From Pseudomonas sp. ANT_J12 (GTDB lineage: Bacteria > Pseudomonadota > Gammaproteobacteria > Pseudomonadales > Pseudomonadaceae), in contig NZ_VOBN01000023.1 in NCBI RefSeq assembly GCF_008370045.1, forward strand, positions 1 to 64,000: a stretch of 64,000 nt of DNA. Direction: 5' to 3'. The notes below the pieces were generated by a model. The model saw only the letters and a program-made list of their open reading frames with translations. It did not search any database and was not told where the DNA came from. Of this stretch, positions 1-7,976 are shown piece after piece. The position numbers and the translations under genes were made by a program. Every line of letters begins with the position of its first letter. The first letter of the stretch is position 1.

Positions 1-31
1 CGCCATCGCGGGCAAGCCTTGCTCCTACAGG
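1..31. repeat. REP element, truncated by window edge
   Basis: The first bases hold the arm TCGCGGGCAAGCCTTGCTCC, the reverse arm of the REP family seen many times in this window. It lies just past the stop of the nicotinate transporter gene. Its partner arm, if any, is outside the window. Confidence 0.8.
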
Positions 32-40
32 GCCGAGGGG

Positions 41-1351
41 TTAGCGGTTAACCAATTTGGCCGGCAACGCGATGACCAGGAAACTGCTGAGAATCAAACA
101 CCCGGCAAAGAACCACAGCGCCCCGGCGCTGCTGCCCGTGACATCAATCGCCACGCCCATCAGCGAATTGCTCACCAACCCGGCAATGTTCGCCAACGAA
201 CAGGCGAGGGCAAACCCGGTCGCCGCCGCCGTGCCTTTGAGAAACGTCGCCGGCAGGCTGAAGAACACCGGCACCGCACCAATGATCGCCGCCGAGGCAA
301 TGGCGAACAGCGCCACGGTCGCCACCACGTTGTGCACGAAGAACGGCGCCGTGGCCATGGCCGCCGCACCGACCAGGAACGGCACGATGATGTGCCAGCG
401 GCGTTCGCGGTGTTTATCGGAACTGGCGCCGATCAGCAGCATCCCCAGCAGCGCGGCGACGCTTGGCAACGCGGTGAGAATGCCGATGTGGAAGGTGTCG
501 ACAATCCCGGCGTTGCGGATGAAGGTCGGCATCCAGAAACCCATGGCGTAGGCGCTGAGCAGGATCGAGAAGTCGATGCCGCCGAGCATCCACACTTTCA
601 GGTTGAAGAAGCCGTCGCGAAAGCTGTGCTTGCTATCGCTGGCACCGGCCTCGTCGGCACGCAGCTCCTGTGCCAGCAGGGCTTTCTCGTCCTCGTTGAG
701 CCACTGGGCTTGTTGATAGCTGTTCGGCAGCGCCCAGAAGGTCAGGATGCCGAGCAATACGCTGGGCACCGCTTCGATCAGGAACAGCCATTGCCAGCCG
801 TGCAAACCGCCGAGGCTGTCGAAATGGCTCATCACCCAACCCGACAGCGGCCCGCCAATCACGCTGGACAGCGGCAAACCGATCATGAACAGCGCGATGA
901 TGCGACCCCGGCGATAGGTCGGAAACCAGGTGGTCAGGTAATACAGGACTCCGGGCAGGAAACCGGCTTCGGCGGCACCGAGCAAAAACCGCAGAACGTA
1001 GAACTGGGTGGTGGAGGTCACGAGCATGATGCAGGCCGAGAGCAGGCCCCAAGTAATCATGATCCGGGCGATCCAGATCTTCGCCCCGACTTTCTCCAGC
1101 ACCAGGTTGCTCGGCACTTCGAACAGGATGTAGCCGACAAAAAACAGCCCGGCGCCGAGGCCGAACGCGGTTTCGCTGAAGTGCAGTTGATCGAGCATCT
1201 GCAGTTTGGCGAAGCCGATGTTGATCCGGTCGAGGTACGCGGCCAGGTAGCAGAAACACAGGAAGGGAATCAGCTTCCAGGTGATCTTGTGGTACAGCGC
1301 TTGAATCGGGTCGGCGACCGTGGTCGCGGGTGCTGCGTTCGCAATGGGCAT
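41..1351 (-). CDS. nicT: MFS transporter, probable nicotinate/6-hydroxynicotinate uptake NicT
   Basis: 436-residue, 12-helix permease of the anion:cation symporter branch of the major facilitator superfamily. After a 25-residue cytoplasmic start comes the typical first helix with YLAAYLDRINIGFAK, the family signature after TM1. It is the last gene in the leftward run nicC-D-E-F-T, in the order known from P. putida KT2440, which suggests uptake of nicotinate or a hydroxylated pathway intermediate across the inner membrane. A 423-base gap full of repeats separates it from nicF, so it may have weaker or separate expression. In KT2440 a porin gene (nicP) follows nicT; here the window ends first. 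The family is certain; the substrate is inferred from context. Confidence 0.85.
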   Translation of the reverse strand: MPIANAAPATTVADPIQALYHKITWKLIPFLCFCYLAAYLDRINIGFAKLQMLDQLHFSETAFGLGAGLFFVGYILFEVPSNLVLEKVGAKIWIARIMITWGLLSACIMLVTSTTQFYVLRFLLGAAEAGFLPGVLYYLTTWFPTYRRGRIIALFMIGLPLSSVIGGPLSGWVMSHFDSLGGLHGWQWLFLIEAVPSVLLGILTFWALPNSYQQAQWLNEDEKALLAQELRADEAGASDSKHSFRDGFFNLKVWMLGGIDFSILLSAYAMGFWMPTFIRNAGIVDTFHIGILTALPSVAALLGMLLIGASSDKHRERRWHIIVPFLVGAAAMATAPFFVHNVVATVALFAIASAAIIGAVPVFFSLPATFLKGTAAATGFALACSLANIAGLVSNSLMGVAIDVTGSSAGALWFFAGCLILSSFLVIALPAKLVNR

Positions 1352-1774
1352 CGGATGTCTCCTGGCGGTGACTTATGGTTTTTATACAGCCGCTTTTTTC
1401 AGCGCTTTGGCGCGCTGAAAGCGGCGTCCAAAGGCAGTGTCAGAAGACCGAGGTCGCATACCCTGCGTAGGAGCAAAGCTTGCTCGCGATGACATCCTCA
1501 AAATCGCCATCGCGGGCAAGCCAATGCTCCTACAACGGATCCCCCCTGTAGGAGCAAAGCTTGCTCGCGAAGGCATCCTCAAAATCGCCATCGCGGGCAA
1601 GCCATGCTCCTACAACGGATCACCCCTGTAGGAGCAAAGCTTGCTCGCGAAGGCATCCTCAAAATTGCCATCGCGGGCAAGCCATGCTCCTACAACGGAT
1701 CACCGCGACAGGTGCACGCCTCAGTTTTTTACCAAGACCAGCGCTCTAACCGGCGCGGGTTCTTGTCGCACGCA
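1352..1774. other. Gene-free gap between nicF and nicT
   Basis: 423 bases without a credible gene. The middle holds three tandem copies of an 80-base REP pair (1463-1705). Upstream of nicT there is a hairpin-like GC-rich stretch around 1393-1430 with TTTTTTCAGCGC facing GCGCTGAAAGC. The short frames crossing the repeats have no plausible ribosome site or protein character. Confidence 0.8.
1463..1705. repeat. Three tandem copies of a REP pair
   Basis: Each unit runs from CTGTAGGAGCAAAGCTTGCT through the facing arm GCGGGCAAGCCATGCTCCTA to ACGGATC. Copies begin at about 1463, 1546 and 1626, so the last two are exactly 80 bases apart. Copies two and three are almost identical; copy one has a few extra bases. 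Each unit can fold as a long hairpin in the nic transcript. Confidence 0.93.
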
Positions 1775-2407
1775 TTACATTGTTTTGAAGTGGGCAATCG
1801 CCTCCTGTTTGCTGACGACATCGCCGTACTTGCTGTCGATGTCGAACAGGTTGGCTTCGTGGGGCGCCGGGTGGCGGTCGCCGACACATTCGCGCACGAC
1901 GATGGTGCGGAAGCCGTGTTGCACCGCGTCCACCGCCGTCGCCCGAATGCAGCCGCTGGTGGAGCAACCGGCCAGCACCACGGTGTCGATCCCTTGGGCG
2001 TGCAGCATCGAGGCCAGGCTGCTGCCGAAAAACGCACTGGCGTACTGTTTGCTGATCACCACTTCATCGGCCTGCGGCAGTACCTCTTCGCAAAACGCCG
2101 CCAGAGGATTGCCCTCGACCATGTCCTTCATCACCGGCGCCTTCTTCACCCAGATCCCACCGTCAGCGAAATGGCCGGGATGGTAGCGGATATTGGTGTG
2201 CACCACCGGGATGCCATGGTGCCGGGCGCTGGCCAGCAACTCGACGCTTTGAGCCACGGCACTGACCACGCCAGGGGCGTACAGCGGCGCGCCTTCGGTG
2301 GTGTAGCCGCGCATGAAATCGATCATCAGCAACGCAGCCTTCTGCCCAAACCCAATACGCTGACCCCACACGCCTTGATAGTTGTCGTTGGCGGTTTGTT
2401 CGCTCAT
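1775..2407 (-). CDS. nicF: Maleamate amidohydrolase NicF
   Basis: 210-residue cysteine hydrolase of the isochorismatase fold. It deaminates maleamate to maleate and ammonia, the fifth step of nicotinate catabolism, in the cytoplasm. The catalytic triad of the family is visible: Asp30 in LLMIDFM, Lys120 in VVISKQY and Cys153 in SGCIRAT; Cys148 is a second nearby cysteine. Length fits the family. It lies 219 bases after nicE in the leftward operon, a gap filled with a different repeat element from the one that follows nicF. Identity rests on motif plus its place between nicE and nicT; a general isochorismatase-like amidase is the only real alternative. Confidence 0.92.
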   Translation of the reverse strand: MSEQTANDNYQGVWGQRIGFGQKAALLMIDFMRGYTTEGAPLYAPGVVSAVAQSVELLASARHHGIPVVHTNIRYHPGHFADGGIWVKKAPVMKDMVEGNPLAAFCEEVLPQADEVVISKQYASAFFGSSLASMLHAQGIDTVVLAGCSTSGCIRATAVDAVQHGFRTIVVRECVGDRHPAPHEANLFDIDSKYGDVVSKQEAIAHFKTM

Positions 2408-2465
2408 TTCATTGCGTCCTCATTCTTTGGCATTGCCAACATTCTCTTGGGCACTGCAAATACCC

Positions 2466-2587
2466 TGTGGCGAGGGGGCTTGCCCCCGTTGGGCTGCGAA
2501 GCAGCCCCAATACCGTCACCGCGTTATTTCAGACAAAACTCAATGGGGCTGCTGCGCAGCCCAACGGGGGTAAACCCCCTCGCCACA
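2466..2587. repeat. Paired inverted repeat between nicE and nicF
   Basis: TGTGGCGAGGGGGCTTGCCC at the left faces CCCCCTCGCCACA at the right. Nested inside are GTTGGGCTGC and GCAGCCCAAC. This is a second repeat family, unrelated in sequence to the GTAGGAGC type, and also occurs at 13842-13975 and in short form at 27008-27029. Confidence 0.9.
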
Positions 2588-2626
2588 AAAGCCCGGTTGC
2601 CACAAAAAAGTGTGCGCTGAGCCACC

Positions 2627-3379
2627 TCAATAAGCGCCGGAGAGCAGGGCACCCGCACCGGGAACGATCGGCTCCAGGTCCAGGGCCTTGAGCATGGCGT
2701 AGGTGGTGGCGATGGCCGCGGTCAGCACCGGTTTGCCGGTTTGCGCTTCGACTTGCGCCACCACCGGCAGCGACTGCATTTGCACGCAGGCCGACAGCAC
2801 AATCACATCCACCCCTTCCAGATTCATGCCAGCCACGATGCCGGGCAGGTTCGCCGGGTCGTGCCGGGCCACGGCCAGGTTGTCGGGGATCTCCAGGGCG
2901 CGCCAATCCACCACTTCAAAGCCTTCTTCGCGAATGTAATCGACCACCAGTTCCGTCAGCGGCTTCATGTACGGCGCGACGATGGCAATGCGTTTGGCGC
3001 CCATGACTTTCAAGCCTTCGATCAAGGCACCGGCACTGGTAATCACCGGCGCGTTGGCATCGTTATCGGCGGTGGCTTTGCGCAGCCGTTGCTCGGACTG
3101 GCGATGATAACCGAGCCCCATGGCCATGATCGCCACCAGGCAGGCATACCCCAGCACATCGACCTTGGCGTCGGACAGTTCAATGGCGCAACGGTCGGAT
3201 TCGCCGTCCATCGCCGCCAGTTCTTCCTTGCGCACTTGCTTCATGCGCATGCGGCTGGAGTGGAAAGTGAAACGTTCCGGGCGGATCAACTGGCGCGCAT
3301 TGAGCATCGCCGGGATCTCGGTTTCCATGGTGGTGTTGGAGCTCGGCACAATCTGGCCGATGCGGTAGGGCTTGAGCAT
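2627..3379 (-). CDS. nicE: Maleate cis-trans isomerase NicE
   Basis: 250-residue Asp/Glu racemase-fold enzyme that turns maleate into fumarate, which feeds the TCA cycle; last step of the pathway. The two catalytic cysteines expected for this family are at Cys80 (GYACLVAIM) and Cys198 (LSACVQMQS), one in each lobe, and the N-terminal substrate loop VPSSNTTME is present. Length equals that of the P. putida enzyme. It begins 18 bases after the nicD stop, so the two are co-transcribed. Arylmalonate decarboxylases share the fold, but context decides. Confidence 0.93.
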   Translation of the reverse strand: MLKPYRIGQIVPSSNTTMETEIPAMLNARQLIRPERFTFHSSRMRMKQVRKEELAAMDGESDRCAIELSDAKVDVLGYACLVAIMAMGLGYHRQSEQRLRKATADNDANAPVITSAGALIEGLKVMGAKRIAIVAPYMKPLTELVVDYIREEGFEVVDWRALEIPDNLAVARHDPANLPGIVAGMNLEGVDVIVLSACVQMQSLPVVAQVEAQTGKPVLTAAIATTYAMLKALDLEPIVPGAGALLSGAY

Positions 3380-3397
3380 AAAAGTCTCCCGATTCGA

Positions 3398-4204
3398 TTA
3401 GTTGAGGCGCGGGCCGAGGAAATCACCGAACGCCGCGAAGAAACCTTCGAGGTCATCCCACGGGATCATGTGCCCGGCGTTTTCAACGTGGACGCTGCGA
3501 ATGTTCGGTTGCAGATCGAGGATTTCCGCCTCGTCCTCGGGCGCAATCACCCCGCCACGACCAGCGACCATCAACAGCGCCGGAGCCTGGAGTTTTGGCA
3601 GGTCCTGATGGAAATCCACGTCATGGAAATCGTTGAAGGCGCGCACGATCGCCGGCTCGTAGCAGGTATGCAACCACTCGGCGCGCAGTTGCAGTTGCTC
3701 GTCGGTCCAGGTGGCGCAGAAGGCGCGCATCGCCTCGGCATCCATCCCGATCAATGACTGGCGGATCGAGTCGACGTACCACGGCAACTTGCTCGGGTAT
3801 TCACGGCGTCCGGGGCCGGAGACGGGCGGGTCGATCAACACCAGGCGATTGACCCCGGCCGGATGTTTCACGGCGCTGCGCACGGCAAACCGCGCGCCCA
3901 TGGAGTGGCCGACCAAGTGGTAGCTGTCGAGCTGCATGGCTTGGGCAAACGCACCGATGTCATCGGCGCAAGTCTCAGCGCTGTAATCCAGATCGGGCCC
4001 GGTGGAGGAGAGGCCACGTCCGCGCACGTCCAGCACGTAGGTATCGAAATGCTCCCCAAGGCGTTCGGCAACAAACCCCCAGGTAATCGCCGGGCTGGTA
4101 ATGCCGGGAATCAGCACCAGCGCCGGGCCTTTGCCGCCGTAGCGCAAGTAATGCTGGCGAATGCCGTTGGCCTGGACGTTGCCGCCATGGACGAAAGTGC
4201 TCAC
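3398..4204 (-). CDS. nicD: N-formylmaleamate deformylase NicD
   Basis: 268-residue alpha/beta hydrolase that splits N-formylmaleamate to maleamate and formate. The triad sits at the positions I recall for KT2440 NicD: Ser101 in GHSMGAR, Asp125 in LVLIDPP and His245 in ENAGHMIPW. The start is GTG and overlaps the nicC stop in GTGA, so translation is probably coupled. It is unusual in acting on an amide-type formyl group rather than an ester. Family and context agree fully. Confidence 0.93.
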   Translation of the reverse strand: MSTFVHGGNVQANGIRQHYLRYGGKGPALVLIPGITSPAITWGFVAERLGEHFDTYVLDVRGRGLSSTGPDLDYSAETCADDIGAFAQAMQLDSYHLVGHSMGARFAVRSAVKHPAGVNRLVLIDPPVSGPGRREYPSKLPWYVDSIRQSLIGMDAEAMRAFCATWTDEQLQLRAEWLHTCYEPAIVRAFNDFHDVDFHQDLPKLQAPALLMVAGRGGVIAPEDEAEILDLQPNIRSVHVENAGHMIPWDDLEGFFAAFGDFLGPRLN

Positions 4205-5349
4205 GCGGCCACCCCCGATTTCAGCTGCTGGGCGTACAGGTCGTAGCCATAGACCCAGGCCGGGTCTTCCTGAGTCCGCAGCCAGGTGTTGGCGTTGGAC
4301 ACGGACTGAACGCGGGAGGCGCGTTCCTTGCGGTTGGCTTCATAGAGTTCGAACGCGGTGCGGTAATCGCCGAGGCCGGTTTCCTGCAAGCAGCGGGTCA
4401 GCATTGCGGCGTCTTCGATGGCCATGCCGGCGCCTTGGGCCATGTGCGGCTTCATCGGGTGGCAGGCGTCGCCGAGCAACACCAGGCGACCCCGGCTCCA
4501 CAGTGGCAACGGATTGCGGTTGCGCAGCGGCCACTTGGTCACGCTTTCGGTGGACTCAATCAGCGCTTGCACGGTCGGGTGATAACCCTGGAATGCCTCG
4601 AACATTTCTTCGCGGCTGCTATCGACGAACGCGCCCTGGAAATCCCACTCCGGGTGCGGCACGCCGGTGACGTAGTAGTACTCGTCGCGCTTGCCGGTGG
4701 TGTAGTAGACCATCATGTGCCGGTCCTCGGTCCACCACTTGATGCAGTCCTCGAACTTCAAGTCGTACTTGGCCAGTTGATCGCCACGGATCAGTGCCCG
4801 GTGTGCGACCCAGCCGCTGTACAGCGGTTTTTCCGCGCCCAGCAACTCTTCACGAATCTTCGAATTGATCCCGTCGGCGCCGATCACGATGTCGGCGTAG
4901 GTGACTTCGCCGTCGCTGAACGTCAGGCGCACCTGGGTCTCGGTTTCTTCGAGGGTTTCCAGGCGTTTGTTGAAGTGCACGGTGCCCGGTTGGATCGTCG
5001 ACATCTGCAAGGCGTGCAGGTCGCCGCGGTGCACGGTGACGTAGGACGCGCCGTATTCCTTGCGAGCGAAATCCCCCAGCGGGATGCGCGACAGGTAGTC
5101 GCCGCTCAAGCCATCACGGCTGAACCAGTGATCAGGGTGCGAGCCCATCAAATCAAGCTGCTGCTCGATGCCCATGCGCCGGAAGATTTTCATGATGTTG
5201 GGGCCCATGTGGATCCCGGCGCCGAGGCGGGAGAACTCCGGGGCCTGTTCGTAGATGTCCACCTGGAACCCGGCTTGTTGCAGCAACGTCGCAGCGGCTG
5301 CACCGCCAAGACCTGCACCGACGATGGCGATTTTTTGTGTTTGGGCCAT
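4201..5349 (-). CDS. nicC: 6-hydroxynicotinate 3-monooxygenase NicC
   Basis: 382-residue FAD monooxygenase of the aromatic hydroxylase class, the same length as KT2440 NicC. It decarboxylates and hydroxylates 6-hydroxynicotinate to 2,5-dihydroxypyridine with NADH and oxygen. The dinucleotide-binding VGAGLGGAAAA is at residues 10-20, the second FAD motif GADGIN follows in the middle, and GDACHPMKPHMAQG closes the FAD site. First gene of the leftward operon; its promoter lies in the shared region with nicX, which carries two palindromic operator candidates. Confidence 0.95.
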   Translation of the reverse strand: MAQTQKIAIVGAGLGGAAAATLLQQAGFQVDIYEQAPEFSRLGAGIHMGPNIMKIFRRMGIEQQLDLMGSHPDHWFSRDGLSGDYLSRIPLGDFARKEYGASYVTVHRGDLHALQMSTIQPGTVHFNKRLETLEETETQVRLTFSDGEVTYADIVIGADGINSKIREELLGAEKPLYSGWVAHRALIRGDQLAKYDLKFEDCIKWWTEDRHMMVYYTTGKRDEYYYVTGVPHPEWDFQGAFVDSSREEMFEAFQGYHPTVQALIESTESVTKWPLRNRNPLPLWSRGRLVLLGDACHPMKPHMAQGAGMAIEDAAMLTRCLQETGLGDYRTAFELYEANRKERASRVQSVSNANTWLRTQEDPAWVYGYDLYAQQLKSGVAA

Positions 5350-5405
5350 GGGGCTTGTTCCTCTTCTTCGAATGGTCGCTGGCTGTGTCGCTGCAAGGTT
5401 GTTAA

Positions 5406-5417
5406 AGTGTATACGCT
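5406..5417. promoter_or_regulatory. Putative NicR operator, nicC side
   Basis: AGTGTATACGCT differs by one base from the perfect palindrome AGCGTATACGCT. The flanking GTA makes a 14-base block that recurs at the nicX side with three changes. Symmetry and size suit a MarR-type dimer, and nicR is two genes away. Confidence 0.55.
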
Positions 5418-5578
5418 GTATTTTTCAAAAAGAAAGAGCCGTTGGTAAAAATTATTTTTTGGCGTTTTTGCCCGTGGTCACCGAATGTAACCTTTGTTTG
5501 TTGGGTTTGTGTGGGTTGGTAACGTTATGGTCCGGCGCTTGCAGTCCGCTCGCATTTGATGTCTTATCGATAACAAAT

Positions 5579-5590
5579 GGCGTACACGCT
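5579..5590. promoter_or_regulatory. Putative NicR operator, nicX side
   Basis: GGCGTACACGCT matches AGCGTATACGCT with two changes and is in the same orientation as the copy 173 bases away. It directly abuts the -10-like TATAAA, so a bound repressor would block nicX transcription. Confidence 0.55.
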
Positions 5591-5659
5591 ATAAAAATGC
5601 ACTGGGGTGAGGCGTGGCGCCTCGACTTGGTGCGCAGCAGACGATTGAGGAGATTGGAA

Positions 5660-6712
5660 ATGCCGGTAAGCGATTGCGAACTGACCCAGATGTTCGAACA
5701 CGTGTTGAAGCTGTCGAAGGTCGATGCGACCCAGAGCGTCGCCGTGCTCAAGAGCCACTATTCCGACCCGCGCACCGTGCGTGCCGCGATGGACGCCGCC
5801 CAACGCCTGGGTGCCAAGGTCTACGCCGTGGAACTGCCGTCGTTCAACCACCCGACGGCCATGGGCGATGACATGACCGCCTACTGCGGCGACACCGCGC
5901 TCACTGGCAACATCGCGGCGCAACGGGCGCTGGAAGCGGCGGACCTGATCGTCGACACCATGATGCTGCTGCACTCGCCGGAACAGGAGCAGATCCTCAA
6001 GACCGGCACGCGCATTCTGTTGGCCGTCGAACCCCCGGAAGTGCTGGCGCGGATGCTGCCGACCGAGGCGGACAAGGTGCGGGTGATGGCGGCGGAGAAG
6101 CTGCTGACACAAGCGCGCTCGATCCACGTCACGTCCCGCGCCGGCAGCGATTTCCGGGCGGCGCTGGGGCAATATCCGGCGGTCACCGAGTACGGTTTCG
6201 CCGATGAACCGGGGCGCTGGGACCACTGGCCCAGCGGTTTTCTGTTCTCCTGGCCCAACGAAGAAACCGCCGAAGGCGTGCTGGTGCTGGACATCGGCGA
6301 CATCGTGCTGCCGTTCAAGACCTACGCCCGGGAGAAGATCACCCTGGAGATCGAAAAGGGCTTTATCACCTCAATCCACGGCGGTTTCGAGGCCGAATAC
6401 CTGCGCGACTACATGAAGTATTTCAACGATCCCGAGGTGTACGGCATCTCCCACATCGGCTGGGGTTTGCAGCCAAAAGCCCAGTGGACCGCCATGGGTC
6501 TGCACGACAAGAACGATGGCATGTGCATGGACGCCCGGGCGTTCTATGGCAACTTCCTGTTCTCCACCGGGCCGAACACCGAAGTCGGCGGCAAGCGCAA
6601 AACCCCGTGCCACCTGGACATTCCGCTGCGCAATTGCGATGTGTATCTGGATGACCAGGCGGTGGTGATCGGCGGGGATGTGGTGGCGCCAGAAGCCTCC
6701 CGGGTTCGCTGA
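5660..6712 (+). CDS. nicX: 2,5-dihydroxypyridine 5,6-dioxygenase NicX
   Basis: 350-residue mononuclear iron(II) dioxygenase that opens 2,5-dihydroxypyridine to N-formylmaleamate. An open frame extends upstream, but the ATG at 5660 has a GAGGAG-type ribosome site and gives exactly the length of KT2440 NicX. With this start the iron ligands fall at His265 (YGISHIGWG), His318 and Asp320 (TPCHLDIPL), the numbering I recall from the characterised enzyme. It is not related to the usual extradiol dioxygenases. First gene of a short rightward unit with nicR. Confidence 0.95.
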   Translation: MPVSDCELTQMFEHVLKLSKVDATQSVAVLKSHYSDPRTVRAAMDAAQRLGAKVYAVELPSFNHPTAMGDDMTAYCGDTALTGNIAAQRALEAADLIVDTMMLLHSPEQEQILKTGTRILLAVEPPEVLARMLPTEADKVRVMAAEKLLTQARSIHVTSRAGSDFRAALGQYPAVTEYGFADEPGRWDHWPSGFLFSWPNEETAEGVLVLDIGDIVLPFKTYAREKITLEIEKGFITSIHGGFEAEYLRDYMKYFNDPEVYGISHIGWGLQPKAQWTAMGLHDKNDGMCMDARAFYGNFLFSTGPNTEVGGKRKTPCHLDIPLRNCDVYLDDQAVVIGGDVVAPEASRVR

Positions 6713-6714
6713 AA

Positions 6715-6785
6715 CCTGTAGGAGCAAGGCTTGCCCGCGATCGCGATCTCACGGGCGCCATCGCGGGCAAGCCTTGGTCCTACGC
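6715..6785. repeat. REP pair between nicX and nicR
   Basis: CTGTAGGAGCAAGGCTTGCC faces GGGCAAGCCTTGGTCCTAC with a short loop. It begins three bases after the nicX stop and lies upstream of the nicR start, so it is probably within the nicXR transcript. Confidence 0.9.
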
Positions 6786-6844
6786 AAAGCGGTTCAGGTG
6801 TTTGCCCCAAACCGCTCTTGAGTCCGCCTGCCAACCTGTCCATC

Positions 6845-7330
6845 ATGCCTCCCCACCACTCATCGCCTTTCGAGTCCGCCGTGCCTGAAACTCCTGATGC
6901 TTCCTACGTTTTCTCCGAACAAGTCGGGCATTTGCTGCGCAAGGCCTATCAGCGGCACATGGCGATTTTTCAGCAGAATGTCGGCGATTCCCAGCTCACG
7001 GCGGTGCAGTTCGTGACCCTGTGCGCCGTGCGCGATCACGGTCCCAGCTCCCTGACTGAGCTGGTCAAGGCCACCGCCGTGGACCAGGCGACCATTCGCG
7101 GCATCGTCGAACGGCTCAAGGCCCGGGAACTGATTACCCTCGAACCCGACCCGCAAGACCGGCGCAAAGTCATCGTCGGCCTGTCCGAAGCCGGCGACCG
7201 TCTGGTGCAGCAAACCGTGCCCTGCGCCGGGAAAATCACCGAGCTGACCATGAGCAACCTCAACCCGGCCGAGCAGGTCGCGGTGCTGTTTTTGCTGCGC
7301 AAAATGATCGACGACCCGCAGGACGCATAA
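6845..7330 (+). CDS. nicR: MarR-family regulator NicR
   Basis: 161-residue winged-helix repressor. The start at 6845 avoids the REP element that the longer open frame would translate. The MarR core is visible: a dimer helix at about 20-45, the recognition helix around DQATIRGIVERLKA, and the wing LEPDPQDRRKVIVGLSE. In P. putida NicR represses the ring-cleavage genes and responds to 6-hydroxynicotinate (established for that homologue). Here it follows nicX and faces nicA. The palindromes in the nicC-nicX region are its likely targets. Confidence 0.9.
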   Translation: MPPHHSSPFESAVPETPDASYVFSEQVGHLLRKAYQRHMAIFQQNVGDSQLTAVQFVTLCAVRDHGPSSLTELVKATAVDQATIRGIVERLKARELITLEPDPQDRRKVIVGLSEAGDRLVQQTVPCAGKITELTMSNLNPAEQVAVLFLLRKMIDDPQDA

Positions 7331-7371
7331 ATCGCGTCCAGGTCTTTGGCATCGTTTTTGCTCCTGTTTCA

Positions 7372-7387
7372 TGTAGTAGCCACTTCA
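7372..7387. promoter_or_regulatory. Putative NicS operator, distal copy
   Basis: TGTAGTAGCCACTTCA reads as an imperfect palindrome matching its own complement at 12 of 16 positions. An identical 16-mer lies 80 bases downstream, nearer nicA. Conserved identity over 16 bases in a non-coding gap points to a protein-binding site, most simply of the TetR-type NicS. Confidence 0.6.
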
Positions 7388-7451
7388 CCAGTCGAGTGTG
7401 TCGCGTCGCCACAACCCCATCCGGCCCGCGACGTTTTTTTCGACCTTTTGG

Positions 7452-7467
7452 TGTAGTAGCCACTTCA
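7452..7467. promoter_or_regulatory. Putative NicS operator, proximal copy
   Basis: Second identical copy of TGTAGTAGCCACTTCA, ending 22 bases before the nicA start codon. In this position it would block a promoter or early elongation of nicAB. Confidence 0.6.
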
Positions 7468-7489
7468 TCAAACGAAGCAGGCGCCGCGA

Positions 7490-7966
7490 ATGACCAGCCA
7501 GGAAATCACCGTAACGCTTGAGGTCAATGGCCTCACCCGCACCGTCACCGCCATGGCGGACACGCCGCTATTGCTGATCTTGCGCAATGACTTGCAGCTC
7601 AACGGTCCCAAGTACGGCTGCGGCCTGGGCGAGTGCGGGGCGTGCACGGTGATCATCGACGGGGTGGCGGCGCGTTCTTGCGTGTTTCCGCTGGCCGGTG
7701 CCGTGGATCGGCAAATTGTCACCCTCGAAGGCCTCGGCACCCGCGCCGCGCCGCACTTGGTGCAACAAGCCTTTATCGATGAGCAAACGGCGCAATGCGG
7801 CTACTGCCTCAACGGCATGATCATGACCACCAAGGCCTTGCTCGACCGCATCCCGCACCCCAGCGAAACCCAGATCCGCAACGAACTCTCGGCCAATCTC
7901 TGCCGCTGCGGCACCCACATCGAAATCCTCCGCGCGGTGCTGCGTGCCGCCCGTCAAATGCCTTGA
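7490..7966 (+). CDS. nicA: Nicotinate dehydrogenase small subunit NicA (two [2Fe-2S] clusters)
   Basis: 158-residue iron-sulfur subunit of the xanthine oxidase family. It passes electrons from the molybdenum centre of NicB. Cluster one uses Cys44, Cys49, Cys52 and Cys64 in GCGLGECGACT and following; cluster two uses Cys103, Cys106, Cys138 and Cys140 in QCGYC and LCRCG. It stops 10 bases before the nicB start. No separate FAD subunit gene is present, as expected for this cytochrome-linked enzyme. Confidence 0.96.
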   Translation: MTSQEITVTLEVNGLTRTVTAMADTPLLLILRNDLQLNGPKYGCGLGECGACTVIIDGVAARSCVFPLAGAVDRQIVTLEGLGTRAAPHLVQQAFIDEQTAQCGYCLNGMIMTTKALLDRIPHPSETQIRNELSANLCRCGTHIEILRAVLRAARQMP

Positions 7967-7976
7967 AGGTGGATCA

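Larger units (their letters stand above)
5350..5659. promoter_or_regulatory. Divergent nicC/nicX control region
   Basis: 310 bases between two divergent catabolic genes. It holds two near-perfect copies of a 12-base palindrome (5406-5417 and 5579-5590), one close to each gene. On the leftward strand TTGAAA (5422-5427 on the plus strand) lies upstream of nicC, and TATAAA (5590-5595) abuts the site next to nicX, so each operator would cover promoter elements. Promoter calls are tentative; the paired operators are clear. Confidence 0.6.

Noticed and set aside
332..1492. 386-codon frame opposite nicT
   Set aside because: Gln/Glu/His/Arg-rich product typical of the antisense of a membrane-protein gene in GC-rich DNA; nicT on the other strand has full family motifs.
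1437..2186. Several small frames across the REP array
   Set aside because: They merely translate the repeat (for example KLAREGILKIAIAGKP), which recurs at every REP copy.
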